Assembly (NCBI GenBank): GCA_001595885.1
Contig: LSSH01000050.1
Coordinates: 1 to 18,444, forward strand
Source: Candidatus Proteinoplasmatales archaeon SG8-5
GTDB lineage: Archaea > Thermoplasmatota > Thermoplasmata > SG8-5
DNA length: 18,444 nt
Direction: 5' to 3'
Shown: one piece after another, positions 15,701-18,444 of the stretch
Layout of the letters: every line of letters begins with the position of its first letter
Position numbering within the stretch: position 1 is the stretch's first letter
Position numbers and translations under genes: made by a program
Notes under the pieces: generated by a model
Databases searched by the model: none
What the model was told of the DNA's origin: nothing
Seen by the model: the letters and a program-made list of their open reading frames with translations, nothing else

Positions 15701-18444
15701 GTGTGCCGTCCCTCAACTGGACGTGACCTTCGACCCTTGCGGACGGGTATATCTCGATGTCGAGACTGTTGTTCCCCTCCTGGTTCATCGAGTACATCGT
15801 GATGACGCTCGCCCAGCCGTCGTCCGTGACGGCCTGTATGGAATAATCACCGTGAAGCATGGTGTCAAAACTATAGTTGCCAGTGGCGTCCGAGAGGACC
15901 TCGACGACGATGTCCTCCCCGGGTATCCAGGCGGTAACGTGCGTCGGACCCGGGGCCTCTCCGGTGTTCCTGGTGACCTTTCCTTTCAACGGTAGGGGGA
16001 TGGCCCCGAAGTCCTGAGTTGCGTTCTCTCCGCTCGTGACGGTCGCATCGAAGGAGCCGATTAGTCGCCCGGCCAGATAAACCTCGATCGAATGGTCGCC
16101 CGGGGCAATGCCGGTGATGTTGAAGACGCCCGTCTCATTGGTTTCCCCGGTAGCATCCATATTCAAATGGCCATTGGTCAAGACCAGCTGGGCGTTGGCA
16201 ATTTTCTCCTCGGCGCCCCCGATGGCGCCGTTCTCGTCCTCGTCCCAATAAAGGATTCCGTTAAGGTTGCCGCTGAGTATCACCGGGTCGAGGTCGATAA
16301 GATAGTCCGGCCTGCCGTCGTTGTTCCTGTCGTCGGGCTCCCTCATGGCCTGGTAGTCCTCAATCATCATCGAGGTGATGTTCAGTTCACCGCCGATGAG
16401 CGTTCTCGGGTTCTCGGCTCCAGCCGAGGTCGTGACTTTCACGGCACCGAATGGCGCGATCACCGAGTACATGCCGTTCTCGTCGCTGTAGACCATTTGA
16501 TGCGGTATGCCGAAGTCGTCCGACACGGTTACGCGGGCGCCGTGGACAGGCGTGCCGTCCTCGAGCATAACGGTCCCGCTGATGATGGCCCCGTCGTAAT
16601 ATTTCAGCATCATAACGCCCTGGTACAGGCTCGAGCGGTCACTGAGGTCCGATATCCCTTCCCCGGTCTGCTGCAGCGCCTGCGCGTCCTTGTAGTTCAT
16701 GGCCTGCCAGGCGTCTGTATGGTTCTGGATCTGCTCTGCTGGGTATGGGTTATAATAACCTGTCCTGTGGACGAGCTTGAAGTGCGTGAGGTTCCAACCA
16801 GGCATGATGGCCTCGCTGGCCAACTCGCCCGTGAGTCCCGGGATACCGGCGTCCATCTCACGACCGATGTCCATGGGGCTGAAGCCAATGAAGGTCTTGT
16901 ATAACATGGTGTTGAAGAACATGTCATGGTAAACGATCTTATATGGGGTCTGGGGGTCCAGTTTCACGTCCGGGGGTATGTCGTCAATATCATACTCGCT
17001 CCCGGTCTCGCTGACCGCCTTTATAACCCAGAAATCATAAGGCTGGTTGCCGATCTCATCGATCCTGTGGTCCGAAAGCTTGGCCGGAGCGTAGAAGATA
17101 CCCGTGTTCTCAGCCGAGAACGGGAACATACGGCTGTCGATGGCGAAGTACCTAATCGAATCCCCTGTGTGTTCCCTGACATCGTGGTAAAGAGCAACCA
17201 CCTGCTCCTTGGTTAACGTTGATGTAATGAGATTGCGCAAAACGATATACCTGGCGTTGTTCGGTTGGATGATATCGTCCCTGGGCCCGTATATCTCGGG
17301 GTGGGCCAATATCTCATCAATGTAATCCGAAGGGTTTTTCATCATGTTCTCGACAACGGCGAGGTTCAATCCGTGCGCCGTGATGATGGCCTTCATGCCG
17401 TCGTCGAACTGGTTTGGCAGGTTCTCGCTCATTACCCCGTGGTAATTCCCCTCCATTAGTCTCGATGTGAGCAGTGCTATGGCATCCTCCTCGCTCTGTG
17501 ACATGATGAAGTTACCCGCAAGCTGGTGCCCGCCAAGGAAATTGTCAGCCACCGTAGGGTGATGCCCTTCGTTCACGGCCTCGAACCCGTAGTCCCACCA
17601 GCTGAGGAACGCGGGTCTGTCCTCCGGCGGATAGACCTCGGTATCCTGCGTGGCGAGCCAATCGTAAGCTGCCGGCCAATACCTGGTGTTCAGCGGAAGC
17701 GAGAATCCGAACCCGCCGAGGTACCAGTTGGACTGGTTCGCATAATCGTCGGGCTGCATGAAAACGGGCATGACGGCGTGGACCTCTTCGTCGTAGGACC
17801 TCTTCGTCTCATACGGGATACCGGCATCGAGCCCCGCCCAGACGTTGGGCAGGACGATGAAGAAGGCCAGGAATATCACGCCCGCAGTGAAGGAGTACTT
17901 CGTCCTTCTGACGATCAGGTAAAGCAGGAAATAGATGAATATCATCGCGAAGAGAATGAAACCGTGGGTCGCCATGGTCAGGGTCCACTCTGTCCCCAGT
18001 GCCGCGTACAGGTAGAACAGGGCACCGCCCAAGGGCACCAGTATCGCGGCCAGGTGGAAGCTCCTCTTGGGATTGGTCTCGGCAATGAGGTTCATCATCA
18101 GGGCGCCCGTGAGGGCCGCGATCCCGATGACCAAAACGCCGATGGCCAGGTCTGCCGAGCCCGAGAGCCCGACCGATACCAAGATAAGGAATACAAGAGC
18201 GCCCATCAGGCCGAACTTGAACCCTCTCGAGATGGCTGGTCTGGAGAACCTCTTCAGCTGGTCGGAGAATTTATGGATTGATAATTTCTCTATCAGCAGT
18301 GCCACGACCCAGCCGGCGGTGATCGCGAAGGCCGGCGCGGCATTGAACATGAAACGGGCCGCCGTAACGGCCATGTAGATGGAGGTTGCCGTCCAGATAA
18401 GGATGAATATGAAATCCGCCTTGATGTTCTTCGGCAGCTGTATG
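12759..18444 (-). CDS. aglB: AglB/STT3 oligosaccharyltransferase fused to a giant beta-domain stalk, N-terminus beyond window
   Basis: This is the archaeal oligosaccharyltransferase, which moves a lipid-linked glycan onto Asn-X-Ser/Thr of exported proteins. The frame is open to the right edge; 1894 residues are visible. First come several membrane helices, including ARFMFNAAPAFAITAGW. Next is the external catalytic domain with the acceptor-binding motif WWDYGF (17600-17583) and IRYFAIDSRMFPFSAENTG. From about 16590 leftward follow carboxypeptidase-regulatory-like repeats (ISGTVMLEDGTPVHGARVTV), an SdrD_B-like segment with acidic D-rich loops (ILYWDEDENGAIGGAEE), more beta-sandwich repeats, two CARDB/NEW3-like domains (about 13585-12915), and a final helix plus RKKRW. 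Typical AglB proteins are about 700-1000 residues, so this extension of about 1,280 is exceptional. It carries 17 sequons. The N-terminal helices and the metal-binding acidic motifs lie outside the window. It is coupled to the next gene by ATGA. Confidence 0.93.
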   Translation of the reverse strand, partial: IQLPKNIKADFIFILIWTATSIYMAVTAARFMFNAAPAFAITAGWVVALLIEKLSIHKFSDQLKRFSRPAISRGFKFGLMGALVFLILVSVGLSGSADLAIGVLVIGIAALTGALMMNLIAETNPKRSFHLAAILVPLGGALFYLYAALGTEWTLTMATHGFILFAMIFIYFLLYLIVRRTKYSFTAGVIFLAFFIVLPNVWAGLDAGIPYETKRSYDEEVHAVMPVFMQPDDYANQSNWYLGGFGFSLPLNTRYWPAAYDWLATQDTEVYPPEDRPAFLSWWDYGFEAVNEGHHPTVADNFLGGHQLAGNFIMSQSEEDAIALLTSRLMEGNYHGVMSENLPNQFDDGMKAIITAHGLNLAVVENMMKNPSDYIDEILAHPEIYGPRDDIIQPNNARYIVLRNLITSTLTKEQVVALYHDVREHTGDSIRYFAIDSRMFPFSAENTGIFYAPAKLSDHRIDEIGNQPYDFWVIKAVSETGSEYDIDDIPPDVKLDPQTPYKIVYHDMFFNTMLYKTFIGFSPMDIGREMDAGIPGLTGELASEAIMPGWNLTHFKLVHRTGYYNPYPAEQIQNHTDAWQAMNYKDAQALQQTGEGISDLSDRSSLYQGVMMLKYYDGAIISGTVMLEDGTPVHGARVTVSDDFGIPHQMVYSDENGMYSVIAPFGAVKVTTSAGAENPRTLIGGELNITSMMIEDYQAMREPDDRNNDGRPDYLIDLDPVILSGNLNGILYWDEDENGAIGGAEEKIANAQLVLTNGHLNMDATGETNETGVFNITGIAPGDHSIEVYLAGRLIGSFDATVTSGENATQDFGAIPLPLKGKVTRNTGEAPGPTHVTAWIPGEDIVVEVLSDATGNYSFDTMLHGDYSIQAVTDDGWASVITMYSMNQEGNNSLDIEIYPSARVEGHVQLRDGTPVPTNAIRLLGFYEMLFYTGEDGTYALDIPRAAYDTLICEYVKGLDYYINISSDVIIFGDKRLDIYLDGGSKVYGQGFLANELTARNVEIELTDIESGSEISVHTNNQGIFTTTVPKGTYRVQTSAYINEVNWTYYGLHNLESSTELGFTMSKGTVVKGNIVWDVVTETGQRIGLDEARVTFKDTAGRENVVFTDRMGTFEAVLYPKKNYLVTIEKPGFVTVSLGTKTTEVLAANPIYESLSPITVPVSGTVLMNGLPLEDTNLVLEFEGQSAGATDHEVQIYQDGTYSINIPPGEYWVTFSYSPDPGNDSVKIEIAKPFMLETDFYTGSPLKYDLEARLRAKVNVNVLTATPVNSNIQFSNGPELRNFTVQNGSGVFYVMPGEYTFTAAYSTNDTYLLGMTAVNISTSKDNVVSVSLDNGIEIHGILTYKDSKIGSKDISFIDEDSGGVVTVRTTADAEYTVYVIPNRNYTIDVDFIDFVTDPSLEFESVATRTAYRYTNSDSFYTSADMTTVRPITLIREEYYTNVNGVVKANGAAAPFSEISFTSSSGTEEVTAGEDGTFALDIKPGNHTVYVHHGQSHMVYLEYQYFGIDPIEGLVIDLVEGYKLSGTTYYNLNQHKETSLYFTSGDRYMEVLSDDLGFYETWLPPDSYDVTGKAVAEENGLDVNYELDMSITLESDLLINLPMTRVEKVSVTLEYDETNIITARPGEKVTYTVRVVNTGNVADTYAMGASGANPDWVFEFNPVDVQVNPGTKDNIGYTKISFTVPEAATTAQNRFSVTAVSHRAGITASLNMEVNIVQNYSVGVYEIPQASPLYNVGSLRWSFRLQNDGNGQDAFDMTIVNLEELRSRGWAPQIAWDEDIGGELLDENTIVGLPLSAGASMSINVELVPYGKHQSRTARVLVAAYSNGDVSESTSRYFTIAYPELNPYSSNMTVFGDDVHDAPTGSEAANAGVMVVAVAATLIIFYVARKKRWLR

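Noticed and set aside
13842..18281. Several long plus-strand open frames (e.g. 13842-14606, 16092-16904, 17526-18281)
   Set aside because: All are antisense to AglB, a by-product of high G+C codon use. They are Arg/Val/His-rich with no recognisable domains.
1..18444. CRISPR arrays, insertion sequences, defence systems, prophage
   Set aside because: No regularly spaced repeats, transposase, nuclease or phage structural genes were found on either strand.

Overview
The window reads as an archaeal chromosome fragment, most likely from a Thermoplasmatota-type euryarchaeon (the lineage is inference). The archaeal signs are a fibrillarin-like rRNA/tRNA methyltransferase, a homomeric NAC with a UBA tail, an AglB/STT3 oligosaccharyltransferase, NikR, an FmdE-family protein, TATA-like boxes about 25-35 nt before genes, GGAGG or GTGAT ribosome binding sites, and a type II tRNA-Leu. 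G+C is fairly high, with AT-rich intergenic gaps. No insertion sequence, integrase, CRISPR array or phage gene was seen.

Left part (1-6118), housekeeping and metal/sulfur metabolism. The 3' part of thiC is followed by tRNA-Leu(GAG), whose D-loop carries an insert of about 96 nt. Next is nikR on the minus strand. Divergent from it lie a HemN/HemW-like radical SAM gene and an FmdE-family gene whose start touches its stop. The shared gap contains three spaced GTGTYAC repeats. A 53-residue rubredoxin gene (minus, apparently leaderless) is divergent from a thiF-thiS pair, which leads into flpA (fibrillarin) and a 58-residue two-helix membrane protein. NAC closes this block.

Middle (6239-11782). 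One gene of 1847 codons encodes a secreted multidomain subtilase (S8). It has a signal peptide, propeptide-like region, catalytic domain, a PPC-like beta domain, fibronectin/Ig-like domains and an internal glutamine-amidotransferase-like segment. The usual catalytic Asp position holds Glu, and no C-terminal membrane anchor is visible.

Right part (11980-18444, minus strand). The gene is an AglB/STT3 oligosaccharyltransferase whose start lies beyond the window. Its catalytic WWDYG domain is followed in the same reading frame by about 1,280 residues of repeated extracellular beta-sandwich domains and a final transmembrane helix. An ATGA overlap couples it to a gene for a small signal-peptide/TM-anchored surface protein. 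The pair looks like a cell-surface glycosylation module carrying its own stalk. It converges on the protease gene across a hairpin-rich gap.

The best candidates for something undescribed are the AglB-stalk fusion with its coupled partner and the interrupted tRNA-Leu. The NikR-facing radical SAM/FmdE operon and the Asp-to-Glu subtilase come next.
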